NCBI RefSeq assembly: GCF_900167085.1
Contig: NZ_FUXA01000003.1
Span: forward strand, 1 to 64,000
Source of the DNA: Eubacterium ruminantium
Lineage (GTDB): Bacteria; Bacillota; Clostridia; Lachnospirales; Lachnospiraceae
Direction: 5' to 3'
Length of the DNA: 64,000 nucleotides
Of the stretch, positions 54,918 to 64,000 are shown in pieces (the first letter of the stretch is position 1; every line of letters starts with the position of its first letter). A model generated the notes under the pieces. That model was given only the letters and a program-made list of their open reading frames with translations, was not told where the DNA came from and made no database searches. The translations under genes and the position numbers were made by a program.

Positions 54918-56138
54918 TTAAAGAGTAATCTTTCTAAAGTTCTTCTTTCCTCTTCTTACTATGAAATCAGCACCAAATGCATCCTTCGTGTATGAAGCAT
55001 ATACATCAACTATCTTTTCATCATTAACGACAACGCCGCCCTGCTCGATAGCTCTTCTTCCTTCACTTCTTGATTTAACAAGTCCGGCCTTTACAAGAAT
55101 ACCGATAAGGTCAACCTTTCCATCAACAAAATCTTCGTCGGAAAGTGATGTCTCAGGCATATTTTCTGAAGATCCTGCCGAGAAAATATTCTTAGCTGCA
55201 CTCTGTGCCTTTTCAGCTTCCTCTTCACCATGAACAAGTTTTGTAAGTTCATATGCAAGAATTTCCTTAGCCTTATTAAGCTCTGCGCCTTCCCAAACTT
55301 CCATAGCCTGAATCTCTTCTATCGGAAGGAATGTAAGCATCTTAAGACACTTGATAACATCCTTATCATCAACATTTCTCCAGTACTGGTAGAAATCAAA
55401 TGGTGATGTTTTATTTGGATCAAGCCATACAGCACCCTTAGCTGTCTTACCCATCTTCTTACCTTCTGAGTTAAGAAGAAGTGTTATTGTCATGGCATGA
55501 GCATCCTTACCAAGTTTCTTTCTGATGAGTTCAGTACCACCAAGCATATTAGACCACTGATCGTCTCCACCGAACTCAAGATTACATCCGTACTTTTCGT
55601 AAAGCATAAGGAAATCATAACTCTGCATAAGCATATAGTTAAACTCAAGGAAATTAAGACCTCTCTCAAGTCTCTGCTTATAACACTCAGCCGCAAGCAT
55701 TTTATTCACGCTGAACTGTGATCCGATATCACGGATAAATTCAATATAATTAAGATCCATAAGCCAGTCAGCATTATTGACCATAAGAGCTTTTCCTTCT
55801 GAGAAATCGATAAAACGGCTCATCTGCTTCTTGAAGCATTCGCAGTTATGATCGATTGTTTCTTTGGTCATCATAAGTCTCATATCTGTTCTTCCTGAAG
55901 GATCACCGATCATACCGGTTCCACCACCAACAAGAGCGATCGGCTTATTTCCGCCTTCCTGAAGTCTCTTCATAAGGCAAAGCGCCATGAAATGACCAAC
56001 GTGAAGACTGTCTGCTGTAGGATCAAATCCTATATAAAATGTTGCTTTTCCTGTATTTATAAGTTTTTTAATCTCCTCTTCATTTGTCACCTGAGCAATA
56101 AGGCCACGGGCAACTAACTCTTCGTATAACTCCATCAT
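54918..56138 (-). CDS. tyrS: tyrosyl-tRNA synthetase
   Basis: Class I synthetase of 406 residues, normal for TyrRS. HIGH appears as HVGH in [17 protein letters not shown] near residue 46; the KMSKS-like loop is [10 protein letters not shown] near 232; a C-terminal S4 RNA-binding domain begins near 345 ([27 protein letters not shown]). GGAGAG precedes two adjacent ATG codons. I saw no T-box leader in the 86-bp upstream gap. Confidence 0.96.
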   Translation of the reverse strand: MMELYEELVARGLIAQVTNEEEIKKLINTGKATFYIGFDPTADSLHVGHFMALCLMKRLQEGGNKPIALVGGGTGMIGDPSGRTDMRLMMTKETIDHNCECFKKQMSRFIDFSEGKALMVNNADWLMDLNYIEFIRDIGSQFSVNKMLAAECYKQRLERGLNFLEFNYMLMQSYDFLMLYEKYGCNLEFGGDDQWSNMLGGTELIRKKLGKDAHAMTITLLLNSEGKKMGKTAKGAVWLDPNKTSPFDFYQYWRNVDDKDVIKCLKMLTFLPIEEIQAMEVWEGAELNKAKEILAYELTKLVHGEEEAEKAQSAAKNIFSAGSSENMPETSLSDEDFVDGKVDLIGILVKAGLVKSRSEGRRAIEQGGVVVNDEKIVDVYASYTKDAFGADFIVRRGKKNFRKITL

Positions 56139-56162
56139 GTCTCTCCTTAATACTTTATATAT

Positions 56163-56185
56163 AAAAAGCCGATCAATCAGCTTTT
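56163..56185 (-). terminator. terminator after the O-antigen-ligase-like gene
   Basis: AAAGC-GAT pairs with ATC-GCTTT, with one mismatch and a tiny loop, followed on the minus strand by TTTTTATAT. It lies between the ligase-like gene and tyrS. A second weak hairpin is at about 56186-56210. Confidence 0.5.
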
Positions 56186-56224
56186 AAGTGCATTTTCGCA
56201 CACTTTTAAATATTATATCATTTT

Positions 56225-57823
56225 CTAACGTTTTTTTGAAGTAGCTTTATGATATATCTTATCAGCTTTTTTATCTCTTGCGACTCCTATACCCAATGCT
56301 AAGAGCACATAGAAAATCGGTGTTATTATAGGCTGTTCCGGATTAACCATAGCCTGAGCAAAATATGCTGTTCCACCGGCAATACATGCCATAACCGCAG
56401 GATTTTCCGCCGCATTCTTTATCATATAAACAATACTGCTCACAACAAATCCGACATACGCAGCAACGCCCACAATACCTGTTGTAAGAAGCTGCTGTAA
56501 GATTACATTATGACTGCTATCATAAATCTTCTTTGGAATGGTTCGCATATCTTCAAGATACCACTTCGAAACCACATCTCTCACAGATTCATTTCCAAAT
56601 CCAAAAAACTTATTCCAAATATTTCCTTTGTTATAAGATTTCACCGTTCTATCCCAGATGAATCCTCTAAATTCGCCCCATCTGTCGTTAAATGTAAAAT
56701 ACTCATGGCCTGAATTAAAACCAATGATGAGAACAATGATCATTCCCACAAATCCTGCCGCTGTAACTATCAGCATCAACTTTTTACTCTGAAATTTTTC
56801 ATAAACCGGATTTTTCTTAACTCTTACATACATTAATGCCGCAAAAATGATAAGAGCTGCAAAGAAAAATATACCCATTATCTTTTTATTTCCGATTATT
56901 TCCGCTATTCCGTTAAGATGACCTTTACTGCCCTTCTTAACCTCATTAAAGATGGACATTGCAAAGAATCCGGATGCAAGAACCAGAAGCGCCGCTGCCC
57001 ATTCGACGATTTTCTTATAGTGAACCGCCAAATAGAAAAGGATTATAAATGCCGCACATGTTCCGATATAAACATTATCACTCTTAGATGTCATAACAGT
57101 GAATGCAGCCGCAAAAAGTCCAATCCCCGAAAAACATTTAAGTATAGGATTATTTGCAAATATTAAAATGGCCACCGAAATAGAAAGGAAAATGCAGATA
57201 TATCCACCGAAGGTATTCATATTCCCTATGGTTGACATAAATATTGTCTTCTGATTATCTACAATATCTTTTCTCCATCCGCCAAAGTCAGTTCCAAAAT
57301 GCTGAACAATACCGATGTAGAACATTATGCACGAAACAACCGTAAGCACTATATATATCACAACACTCACATGCGCTTTATATCCTACAGCAAAAAACAT
57401 AATGACGAAAACAAGAATCATCATTAAACCAAGTCTTCTGCCCTGTTCTCCGGTCCATGCAGCCGTCTTATCTTTTGCGCCAAGAAATGAGATGAAATTT
57501 GCCAACAGATAAATTGCTGCCCAGAAGAAAGGACTCCTTGTCATTCTCTTCGGATCAAGGAAGAACAAATATTCCGTATCTCTCTCTTCACTCAGAGAAT
57601 CCGACATGCAAAGCCTTAGAATATATGCAATAAAGATAAGTCCGATAAAACCTATTGTTCCATAGATGAAACAAAAAGCTCTCGTCTTTGTTATATCAAA
57701 ATAAAGATCATGAAAAAATAAAAGATAAAAAGTTGAAAGATATGCCAAATAGATATTGGTCGCAATGTATACAGGTATATCTCTAAATTGATGTAGTGAA
57801 TTTTTTTTCTTAGCCTTTCCCAT
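56225..57823 (-). CDS. O-antigen ligase/polymerase-like membrane protein (Wzy_C type)
   Basis: A 533-residue protein with about 12-14 membrane spans. The layout fits the O-antigen ligase/Wzy family: many N-terminal spans, an extracellular loop near residues 380-450 with the HEYFTFNDRWGEFRGFIWDRTV and SSHNVILQQLLTTGIVG segments, the second holding the family's conserved His region, and C-terminal spans. These enzymes join or polymerise glycans on the outer face of the membrane. No other polysaccharide genes are nearby. The start at 57823 follows AAGAGG; the frame extends into the tRNA-Leu gene without meaning. Confidence 0.75.
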   Translation of the reverse strand: MGKAKKKNSLHQFRDIPVYIATNIYLAYLSTFYLLFFHDLYFDITKTRAFCFIYGTIGFIGLIFIAYILRLCMSDSLSEERDTEYLFFLDPKRMTRSPFFWAAIYLLANFISFLGAKDKTAAWTGEQGRRLGLMMILVFVIMFFAVGYKAHVSVVIYIVLTVVSCIMFYIGIVQHFGTDFGGWRKDIVDNQKTIFMSTIGNMNTFGGYICIFLSISVAILIFANNPILKCFSGIGLFAAAFTVMTSKSDNVYIGTCAAFIILFYLAVHYKKIVEWAAALLVLASGFFAMSIFNEVKKGSKGHLNGIAEIIGNKKIMGIFFFAALIIFAALMYVRVKKNPVYEKFQSKKLMLIVTAAGFVGMIIVLIIGFNSGHEYFTFNDRWGEFRGFIWDRTVKSYNKGNIWNKFFGFGNESVRDVVSKWYLEDMRTIPKKIYDSSHNVILQQLLTTGIVGVAAYVGFVVSSIVYMIKNAAENPAVMACIAGGTAYFAQAMVNPEQPIITPIFYVLLALGIGVARDKKADKIYHKATSKKR

Positions 57824-57877
57824 AACTAACCTCTTAAAAAAGTTTCTAAAAAAATAAATACCCTTATATCGAAAAAA

Positions 57878-57902
57878 GCTCCGGAAGAATATTCCAGAGC
57901 TT
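57878..57902 (-). terminator. terminator of tRNA-Leu
   Basis: GCTC-GGAA pairs with TTCC-GAGC around a five-base loop, followed on the minus strand by TTTTTT. It begins about 9 bp past the tRNA. Confidence 0.9.
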
Positions 57903-57910
57903 ATCTTTCG

Positions 57911-57994
57911 TGCGGGAAAAGGGACTTGAACCCTCACGACGTTGCCATCACTAGATCCTTAGTCTAGCCTGTCTGCCAATTCCAGCATTCCCGC
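57911..57994 (-). tRNA. tRNA-Leu (anticodon AAG)
   Basis: An 84-nt class II tRNA. The acceptor pairs GCGGGAA with TTCCCGC. The anticodon stem CTAGA/TCTAG encloses loop CTAAGGA, anticodon AAG (reads CUU; position 34 adenosine is expected to be converted to inosine or read directly). A long variable arm (TGGCAACGTC region) and the T arm GAGGG-TTCAAGT-CCCTT follow. Discriminator A; CCA not encoded. Confidence 0.95.
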
Positions 57995-58038
57995 TTATTT
58001 GCTTGTTTCGTGTGTGTTTATCACCCGCAACGTTGATT

Positions 58039-58067
58039 ATATTATCATGAGGTATAGGTAATGTCAA
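58039..58067 (-). promoter_or_regulatory. promoter of tRNA-Leu
   Basis: Perfect TTGACA (58062-58067), 17-bp spacer, TAATAT (58039-58044). With the tRNA and its terminator this makes a self-contained monocistronic unit. Confidence 0.85.
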
Positions 58068-58111
58068 CACTTTTTTAAAAAAAATTTTTTTATTTTTTTT
58101 CGAGCCTATTT

Positions 58112-58588
58112 TCAGTCAGAAAAACCCTTTCTTTTTTTGGCTTTTTCAATCAAAAATGTCGTCTCATTCATCGCATCTTTCAGATAATCTCCCTGCCACT
58201 CTTTGCCTTCTTTTTCTTTCTTCTTTATTTCTTCCCACGCAGCATGTCTCTCCTCATCCGATTCATAATTAATCCCAGAGAAAACATGTGGATGGCGACG
58301 AACCATTTTCTCTGAAACAGTTGCTGCCACATCATCAAAAGTGAAATAACCTTCTTCTTCCGCTATCACCGCATGGAACATTACCTGAAGAAGCAGATCT
58401 CCAAGTTCTTCCTTAAGATTGCCCGGATCACCGGTCTTCTCAAGAATGTTGATCCCCGATACAACTTCCGCTGCTTCTTCAACGCATGCAGCCTTCAAAG
58501 TTTCATGTGTCTGTACTCTGTCCCATAGACATCCATCTTTAGCCCTGAGCCTTTTAACTATTTCCTTAAGATTATCTATTTCTGACAT
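58112..58588 (-). CDS. mazG: MazG nucleotide pyrophosphohydrolase
   Basis: Hydrolyses nucleoside triphosphates to monophosphates, cleaning damaged nucleotides. The protein has 158 residues and a single MazG domain: CLWDRVQTHETLKAACVEEAAEVV near 20-45 with the metal-binding Glu pair, LKEELGDLLLQV near 57 and the RRHPHVF segment near 93. Shorter than the two-domain enzymes. I prefer the ATG at 58588 because GGAG lies about seven bases upstream and overlaps the ATG at 58600. It directly follows the GGDEF gene. Confidence 0.93.
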   Translation of the reverse strand: MSEIDNLKEIVKRLRAKDGCLWDRVQTHETLKAACVEEAAEVVSGINILEKTGDPGNLKEELGDLLLQVMFHAVIAEEEGYFTFDDVAATVSEKMVRRHPHVFSGINYESDEERHAAWEEIKKKEKEGKEWQGDYLKDAMNETTFLIEKAKKRKGFSD

Positions 58589-58602
58589 TTTATTCTCCAT
58601 AT

Positions 58603-59673
58603 CTAATATACAACTCTGTCACGTCCGCCGGTCTTACCTCTGTAAAGCTTTTCATCAGCTTCCTTAATGGTTTTATCGATATTTCCACTAAAATCATATT
58701 CCGTAAGCCCGAATGTCATGGTAACGCTTATCTCCTGTTCTCCAAATGTAAATACATGATTCTTTATCTTTTTTCTCAGCGTATCCAGCATAGTAAATGC
58801 ATCATCACCATTTACACCGCTGAATATAAGGAGAAATTCCTCGCCGCCCCATCTGGAAACAAGACAATTTTCTCCGCATTCATTTCTTAGTATTTCCGCC
58901 ATACTCTTAAGCACCAGATCTCCGGCATCATGTCCGTATGTATCATTGACTTTCTTAAAGAAATCAATGTCTGCGATACAAATACTGATTGCCCCAAGGG
59001 TACCGGCCTTCTTAACACTGTCAAGATAGTCCGACGCATATCTTCTGTTGTAAAGCCCCGTAAGCCTATCTGTATTCGCCTCTCTGGCAAGGCTGTCATT
59101 ATACTTCATAAGCTTACTCTCCTCGATATTTTCTCTATGAGAATAAATATATGATATTATGACCGTCAAAAGAAATACAGCCGAAATATTTACACTCTGT
59201 ATCATTTTTCCTGACACTTCACTTATCTCTGTTTCAGGAAGAGTTCCACTGTAAATAAATATCGTTACAATTCTTACACACAGCACCAAAAGTGTAAGAA
59301 CTATCTTGAATGCCATTCCGGCATGAACCGCAAAATAGCACATCATGAGCATCGTGATAAAATAATTCTGCATTCCGGCACTCCATCCGAAACAAGGAAT
59401 GAGCGACAGACTGAATATAAATGTGAACATCAAAAATAATGTCAGCGACACTTTGGTGCTTGAATTATATGTTATTGCAAAAAGGATAATAATGGCCGCA
59501 AAAATGAGACCGATCTTGTACGGTGAATACTTAACCGCTCCCCACCCGGCTATAACAAGATCAAGTAAAAACGCAACCATCATAACGATATAAATGATAC
59601 GAAGCGTTACGATTCCGCGTTTAGGTTCATTTTGATTTCTTACATCTTTACAAATAAAATTTTTTAACCCCAT
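58603..59673 (-). CDS. membrane-bound diguanylate cyclase (GGDEF)
   Basis: A 356-residue protein with five or six N-terminal membrane spans (residues 20-180) and a C-terminal GGDEF domain: DRLTGLYNRRYA near 203, ADIDFFKKVNDTYGHDAGD near 230, and the active-site WGGEEF near 273. The same architecture as the gene at 13135-14148, but divergent in the membrane part. The start at 59673 follows AGAGAGG; the longer frame to 59703 is not needed. It is 14 bp before mazG. Confidence 0.93.
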   Translation of the reverse strand: MGLKNFICKDVRNQNEPKRGIVTLRIIYIVMMVAFLLDLVIAGWGAVKYSPYKIGLIFAAIIILFAITYNSSTKVSLTLFLMFTFIFSLSLIPCFGWSAGMQNYFITMLMMCYFAVHAGMAFKIVLTLLVLCVRIVTIFIYSGTLPETEISEVSGKMIQSVNISAVFLLTVIISYIYSHRENIEESKLMKYNDSLAREANTDRLTGLYNRRYASDYLDSVKKAGTLGAISICIADIDFFKKVNDTYGHDAGDLVLKSMAEILRNECGENCLVSRWGGEEFLLIFSGVNGDDAFTMLDTLRKKIKNHVFTFGEQEISVTMTFGLTEYDFSGNIDKTIKEADEKLYRGKTGGRDRVVY

Positions 59674-59830
59674 ACGCGACCTCTCTTCTCCGAAAAAAAA
59701 CAAAGATCAAACTCTATATTTATTATATTACATTTATGTTTCACCCGCAATTATCCATAAAATAATGTTACGATCCGAAGCCTTATTTTTCTGATTTTTC
59801 ATCTATATATAAAACGTTTTATCTACAATT

Positions 59831-61507
59831 TTATTCATATATCCTGATAATCCCTTCCATGCCTTCTATGGATAAATTCTTCGATAATATATCTTCCGGC
59901 GCTTCTATCTCAGTATATCTTTCACCATCATTGGAAATATAAGTTATTATGCCATTATCGATTATAATAACCATTTTATGATCACTCTCATTTATATCTA
60001 AACCAATATCTCCGATTCTTATCTTCTTGGTTGTAACAGTACCGGAATTCTTAATCTTACTACAGCACTCATCAATGCTATCCCTTTTACTGTCTGTAGT
60101 ATTCCTCATATTACAGTAATTTTCATCCATACCAACTCGGGTACCCTCAACATCTTCAGTATTCTCTGCCAACTCCTGCGGCTTATCATTCCAATCGACA
60201 ACAATAGCCACAGGCTTATCATTTAACTTTTCTTCGAATCTTTCTATGATTTTAAATTCACGAACCGTCTTAAAACGGTCCCATAACTCTCTTACAGGCT
60301 TTATATTTATCCTATAGCCTTTCTCCGTGCGTTTTAACGACATTTCCATGGGAATAGCCATCATTCCTCTAAAACCGCCCTTATCGTTCTCTGTGCGCAG
60401 CCAGGCAACACTTATACATCTATCATCTATACCGGCAAAGGTCTGAGCAGCGTAACCAAGCTTTGAACCATATGCAAAAAGCATATTCGATTCCTTCTTA
60501 AAAGTATAGCCGTCGAATTCTCCTATCATGTAATATCCGTCAGCTGACCAAAATACCCATTTTGTTTCATCACTTCCTTCAACCTTTAATTTAAAAAGGT
60601 CCGGACATTCCCACATTTTGTCCGCAGTAAACTTACAGCTTTCCTTCCAGTGAATAAGGTCATCCGAACGAAGGATCACAAAATCATTCCCCTCAAGATA
60701 TAAAATCATGATATACGCTTTACTCTCCTCATGCCAAAAGACCTTCGGATCTCTGTTTTCATCCGCAATATGCTCAACAACAGTACATTTTTTTCGGAGT
60801 GTATAACCATTATCATTTGATACAGCTATCCTTTGAACATGTTTTCGTCCCTTAGATGCCGACCATTCATTCCGTCCGCCGGAAGCAGTATAAAAATAAA
60901 TAATGCTGCCCGCTCCGAATCCGGCTGCATTTTTATCATCCGAAAAAGCACAGCCTGAATATACGGTTCCGTAATCATCCGGAGTTAATGCCGTATCAAG
61001 ACACTCCCAATCTATCAGATTTTTACTGACAGCATGTCCCCAGTGCATATTTCCCCAGTCAATTCCGTAAGGATTCCACTGATAATACATATGGAACAAA
61101 CCATCTTTATAGATAAGCCCATTAGGATCATTTATCCATCCCATTTCCGCCGTAAAATGCAGCCTCGGACGATATTTATAATTCAAACGAGGCTTTTCAT
61201 CGCTCAAGCCGACAGAAGCCTTTAATACCTTTTCATCTGCATCCGACTCTATATCTACTTTCTCTGCAGTTTCTTCTCCGTCGCCGCAATTAATAGACTC
61301 TGAATTACCACAACCGACCCTGATATCGATAACCCGTCCAAAAAAATTACTTACATCCATAGGAAAATAATATTTCGCCTCGCCCTCAGCCAGACGTATA
61401 TCAAATTCCATAAACTTATTATCATCTATATAGAAATGCAATTTTCTCTCTTCGCAGTTTTTATCAACCGCAAATAATATATATTTTTTTGAAATATCAA
61501 ATCTCAT
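59831..61507 (-). CDS. GH32 fructosidase (intracellular invertase/fructanase type)
   Basis: Hydrolyses beta-fructosides such as sucrose or fructo-oligosaccharides. The 558-residue protein has the five-blade propeller domain from about residue 110, with the nucleophile in GWINDPNGL near 123, the RDP motif in ENRDPKVFW near 254, and the acid/base Glu in WECPDLF near 298. No signal peptide, so it acts in the cytoplasm. An unusual N-terminal extension of about 105 residues precedes the domain, and the C-terminal beta-sandwich is interrupted by a low-complexity Asn/Asp/Cys stretch near 450-490. No PTS or sucrose transporter gene is adjacent. Divergent from the NCS2 permease. Confidence 0.92.
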   Translation of the reverse strand: MRFDISKKYILFAVDKNCEERKLHFYIDDNKFMEFDIRLAEGEAKYYFPMDVSNFFGRVIDIRVGCGNSESINCGDGEETAEKVDIESDADEKVLKASVGLSDEKPRLNYKYRPRLHFTAEMGWINDPNGLIYKDGLFHMYYQWNPYGIDWGNMHWGHAVSKNLIDWECLDTALTPDDYGTVYSGCAFSDDKNAAGFGAGSIIYFYTASGGRNEWSASKGRKHVQRIAVSNDNGYTLRKKCTVVEHIADENRDPKVFWHEESKAYIMILYLEGNDFVILRSDDLIHWKESCKFTADKMWECPDLFKLKVEGSDETKWVFWSADGYYMIGEFDGYTFKKESNMLFAYGSKLGYAAQTFAGIDDRCISVAWLRTENDKGGFRGMMAIPMEMSLKRTEKGYRINIKPVRELWDRFKTVREFKIIERFEEKLNDKPVAIVVDWNDKPQELAENTEDVEGTRVGMDENYCNMRNTTDSKRDSIDECCSKIKNSGTVTTKKIRIGDIGLDINESDHKMVIIIDNGIITYISNDGERYTEIEAPEDILSKNLSIEGMEGIIRIYE

Positions 61508-61653
61508 ATATACAGCCTTTCTGAATCAATAAATCTATAAATAATATTATCACGTTCCTGAATATTTATCACACATAATACCCCAAAAGTTATATTCAAG
61601 TTCTTGTTTTAAATTCCCGCCTGTGATACTCTCTTACTAGAGGCAAAACTTTA

Positions 61654-61706
61654 CGAAAATCAACTGATACAGGCAAGATTTTCGCACGAATTTTGTCCGA
61701 CAAAAT
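61654..61706. promoter_or_regulatory. two inverted repeats upstream of the NCS2 permease
   Basis: CGAAAATC (61654-61661) pairs with GATTTTCG (61677-61684). Next to it, 61690-61706 is a perfect 17-bp palindrome, ATTTTGTCCGACAAAAT. They lie in the 245-bp region between the divergent GH32 and permease genes, 47 bp before the permease ATG. Either operators or a structured leader is possible. It does not match the purine riboswitch core. Confidence 0.5.
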
Positions 61707-61752
61707 ATCTTCTTCCAGAATGGAACGAATGAAAAATAAGGGAAGGTGAAAC

Positions 61753-63108
61753 ATGTTAGAAAAAGTTTTCAAACTCAAGGAACACGGCACCAATGTTAAA
61801 ACCGAAATCATTGCGGGACTCACAACATTTCTGGCCATGGCTTATATTCTGGCAGTTAATCCAAGCATCCTTGGTACGGTTATGAACCAGAACGGTGTAT
61901 TCCTTGCAACAGCAATCGCTTCGGCTGTCGCAACATTTATCATGGCATTTCTTGCCAACTACCCTATCGCACTTTCAGCCGGAATGGGACTTAATGCATA
62001 TTTTGCATTTTCAGTCTGTATGGGTGATCTTGCCAGTGAAGGAGCAGATGCATTTAAGATTGCTCTTACGGCAGTTCTCTGTGAAGGTCTTATCTTCATA
62101 TTCATATCACTCTTTAAATTCCGTGAAAAGATCATCAATGGAATTCCACAGAACTTAAAATTCGGTATTACCGGCGGAATCGGTCTCTTCATCGCATTCA
62201 TCGGTATACAGGGTGCAGGTATCGCAAAAGCTTCAGACTCAACTCTCGTTGATCTGGGAGATTTCTCAAAACCTGAAATGGTGCTTGCCCTCATCGGAAT
62301 ACTTGTAATCGTTATTCTTAGCCACTACAAGGTAAAAGGAGCCGTTCTTATCGGAATACTTGCAACATGGATCCTCGGAATGGGCGCTGAAGGTATCGGA
62401 TGGTATAACGGAGTAAGCGTTTTCCCTGATTTTTCAAATGGACTTGTTGATTTCAGCGGTCTCGGTGAAACTGCATTCAAATTCAATTTTTCATGGGTTG
62501 GCGAACATATTGTTCAGTTCATCGCTATTCTCTTCAGTTTCCTTTTTGTAGACCTTTTTGATACAGTTGGTACAGTAGTCGGCGTTGCCGATAAAGCCGG
62601 TCTTCTTGATAAAGACGGTAAGCTTCCACGAGTTGGAAAAGTTTTCATGGCTGATGCAGTAGGAACAACTTTAGGTGCATGTCTTGGTACTTCAACAGTA
62701 ACAAGCTTCGTTGAATCTTCAGCCGGTGTAGGTGCAGGAGGAAAAACAGGACTTTCATCAGTTGTTACAGGATTTATGTTCCTTATTTCTATCGTTTTAA
62801 GTCCTATATTCCTTGCTATCCCATCTTTCGCAACAGCTCCGGCCCTTATATATGTCGGAATGCTCATGTTCAGCTCCACACTTAAGATTAAATTCGACGG
62901 CGATATTGCCGATTCTATAGGCGCTTATATGGCAATCATCATGATGCCTCTTACATATTCAATTGCAAATGGTATCATGTTCGCTATAATCTCATGGGTA
63001 ATCGTTAAGGTATTTACCAAGAAGGCTAAAGATGTATCTCCTGTTATGTGGTGCGTATTTATCTTATTTGCTCTTAGAATAGCCGCTCTGGTTACTAACT
63101 TCAGTTAA
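61753..63108 (+). CDS. NCS2-family purine permease (AzgA/PbuG-like)
   Basis: Proton-coupled importer of adenine, guanine or hypoxanthine. The 451-residue membrane protein opens with EIIAGLTTFLAMAYIL and NPSILG, the hallmark of the AzgA-like branch, and has the SAGMGLNAYFAF segment near residue 78, the DLFDTVGTVVGVADKAGL segment near 265 and GTSTVTSFVESSAGVGAGGKTGL near 315, which lines the substrate site in this fold. GGAAGG precedes the ATG. No nucleobase salvage gene is adjacent. Confidence 0.93.
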   Translation: MLEKVFKLKEHGTNVKTEIIAGLTTFLAMAYILAVNPSILGTVMNQNGVFLATAIASAVATFIMAFLANYPIALSAGMGLNAYFAFSVCMGDLASEGADAFKIALTAVLCEGLIFIFISLFKFREKIINGIPQNLKFGITGGIGLFIAFIGIQGAGIAKASDSTLVDLGDFSKPEMVLALIGILVIVILSHYKVKGAVLIGILATWILGMGAEGIGWYNGVSVFPDFSNGLVDFSGLGETAFKFNFSWVGEHIVQFIAILFSFLFVDLFDTVGTVVGVADKAGLLDKDGKLPRVGKVFMADAVGTTLGACLGTSTVTSFVESSAGVGAGGKTGLSSVVTGFMFLISIVLSPIFLAIPSFATAPALIYVGMLMFSSTLKIKFDGDIADSIGAYMAIIMMPLTYSIANGIMFAIISWVIVKVFTKKAKDVSPVMWCVFILFALRIAALVTNFS

Positions 63109-63135
63109 ATACTTTCCATGTAAATACATAAAAAA

Positions 63136-63173
63136 AATACCTTCCGATGAAATATTCATCGAAAGGTATTTTT
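63136..63173. terminator. bidirectional terminator
   Basis: AAATACCTT-CGATGAA pairs with TTCATCG-AAGGTATTT across three bases, with A and T runs at either side. It serves both the permease (plus) and rplT (minus). Confidence 0.93.
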
Positions 63174-63178
63174 TTAAA

Positions 63179-63535
63179 CTAAGCAATCTTAGCTTTAGCT
63201 ACTTCAACGAGCTTAGCGAATCCTTCAGGATCACTTATAGCCATCTCTGAAAGCATCTTACGGTTGATATCAACTTCTGCAAGCTTAAGACCATACATAA
63301 GTTTGCTGTATGAGATACCATTGATACGTGCAGCTGCATTGATACGAGCGATCCAAAGCTTACGGAAATCTCTCTTTCTCTCACGTCTGCCGGCAAATGA
63401 TGAAGCAAGTGCTCTCATTACTGACTGCTTTGCTACTCTATACTGCTTTGATCTAGCTCCTCTATAGCCCTTAGCGAGCTTAAGTGTTCTGTTGTGCTTC
63501 TTCTTGGCATTAGCGCCACCTTTAATTCTAGCCAT
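63179..63535 (-). CDS. rplT: 50S ribosomal protein L20
   Basis: A 118-residue basic rRNA-binding protein. MARIKGG, then the long N-terminal helix with [16 protein letters not shown], and the globular C-terminal [23 protein letters not shown] region. Last gene of infC-rpmI-rplT. In Firmicutes the operon is regulated by a leader upstream of infC, which lies outside this window. Confidence 0.97.
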   Translation of the reverse strand: MARIKGGANAKKKHNRTLKLAKGYRGARSKQYRVAKQSVMRALASSFAGRRERKRDFRKLWIARINAAARINGISYSKLMYGLKLAEVDINRKMLSEMAISDPEGFAKLVEVAKAKIA

Positions 63536-63628
63536 TTTAAATTATCCTCCTAAACTGTTATACAATCCTCACCTTGCCTAAGTATCCGGCAAAGCCTTCC
63601 ATTAATTCCAGAAATATAACAAACAAAA

Positions 63629-63826
63629 TTAGATATATGGTAAAATCTTCTTCATTACCTTGCTGTTTGTCTTATCTGTAATAGTTGCTTTTCTAAGATT
63701 TCTCTTTCTCTTAGTAGTCTTCTTAGTAAGGATGTGGCTCTTATAAGCTTTATTTCTCTTTAACTTTCCTGTACCTGTCTTCTGAAAACGCTTAGCTGCA
63801 GCCTTCTTAGTCTTTAACTTTGGCAT
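63629..63826 (-). CDS. rpmI: 50S ribosomal protein L35
   Basis: A 65-residue basic protein starting [14 protein letters not shown]. The ATG at 63826 follows AAGGAGG; the longer frame to 63856 would overlap the infC end without support. It lies between infC and rplT. Confidence 0.97.
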   Translation of the reverse strand: MPKLKTKKAAAKRFQKTGTGKLKRNKAYKSHILTKKTTKRKRNLRKATITDKTNSKVMKKILPYI

Positions 63827-63858
63827 TATTTTATCCTCCTTAAATGCATCTAGCAAAA

Positions 63859-64000
63859 TTAGTGTTTTGCAGCAAGAAACATTGTCATGCTTTTGCCTTC
63901 AAACTTCGCCGCCTTATCGACGGTAGATATATCTGAAAGCTGCTCTGCAAAATCATCAAGAATCTTCTTACTCTGATTTACATACGCAAGCTCTCTACCT
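63859..64000 (-). CDS. infC: translation initiation factor IF-3, C-terminal end (partial)
   Basis: The last 46 codons of infC up to its TAA at 63859-63861, cut by the window edge. The translation contains [20 protein letters not shown] and ends in [13 protein letters not shown], characteristic of the IF-3 C-terminal domain. Its place before rpmI and rplT confirms the call. Confidence 0.92.
   Translation of the reverse strand, partial: GRELAYVNQSKKILDDFAEQLSDISTVDKAAKFEGKSMTMFLAAKH

Noticed and set aside
56139-56224. T-box leader for tyrS
   Set aside because: Only 86 bp lie upstream, and no T-box consensus sequence was found.
57824-57937. N-terminal extension of the O-antigen-ligase-like protein
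   Set aside because: The extra codons run into the tRNA-Leu gene and its terminator; the ATG at 57823 has a good ribosome-binding site.
61560-61752. Purine riboswitch upstream of the NCS2 permease
   Set aside because: The conserved junction and loop pieces of the purine aptamer were not found; only palindromes are seen.

Overview
The window comes from a low-GC Gram-positive anaerobe, most likely a butyrate-forming member of the Lachnospiraceae (Butyrivibrio, Pseudobutyrivibrio or Roseburia type). The evidence is a complete crotonyl-CoA gene set in the order thl-crt-hbd-bcd-etfB-etfA, a 2Fe-superoxide reductase in place of oxygen-tolerant defences, Firmicute-type ribosome-binding sites, and secreted proteins with Lachnospiraceae-style C-terminal binding repeats. 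Almost all genes lie on the minus strand, in line with the 16S rRNA gene whose 5' end opens the window. This suggests one leading-strand segment.

Layout: 0-0.6 kb, 16S 5' end with leader and two candidate promoters. 0.6-9.5 kb, YczE-like membrane protein, AT-rich tandem repeat, desulfoferrodoxin, PAP2 protein, and a lipid block (acpP, HAD phosphatase, plsX, GNAT protein, fakB, fakA). 9.6-14.1 kb, a GH53-like protein lacking both catalytic glutamates, an EF-G paralogue, a flavoprotein remnant and a diguanylate cyclase. 14.3-18.4 kb (plus strand), phosphopantetheinyl transferase, bioB, a tRNA-Pro locus with two broken copies invaded by a 52-bp GC-rich repeat, and an HD-GYP protein. 18.4-31.1 kb, sodium symporter, prfA-prmC-DUF1385-rpmE, a 1.16-kb gene-free gap, rho, and ysxC-clpX-clpP-tig. 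31.2-35.1 kb, secreted papain-like protease, luxS and mtnN. 35.3-41.5 kb, butyrate operon behind a clear extended -10 promoter. 41.5-54.9 kb, an mreB homologue, a three-gene operon of large scaffold-like proteins, folA-thyA, an XRE regulator and a membrane-anchored protein with apparently dead receiver and HPt domains. 54.9-64 kb, tyrS, O-antigen-ligase-like protein, a self-contained tRNA-Leu unit, mazG, second diguanylate cyclase, cytoplasmic GH32 enzyme, NCS2 permease, and the 3' part of infC-rpmI-rplT.

Functional links: FakA/FakB and PlsX both make acyl-phosphate for phospholipid synthesis, next to acpP. The phosphopantetheinyl transferase can activate carrier proteins. MtnN and LuxS are consecutive steps of the activated methyl cycle that yields AI-2. 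Two GGDEF proteins and an HD-GYP protein suggest cyclic-di-GMP turnover.

The best candidates for undescribed biology are the 42.7-50.9 kb operon (YbjQ/zinc-ribbon protein, TPR plus giant acidic repeat protein, coiled-coil protein ending in an AAA+-like domain without its Walker motifs) and the pseudo-phosphorelay protein at 53.0-54.9 kb. All domain calls were made by eye from translated sequence. No database search was run.
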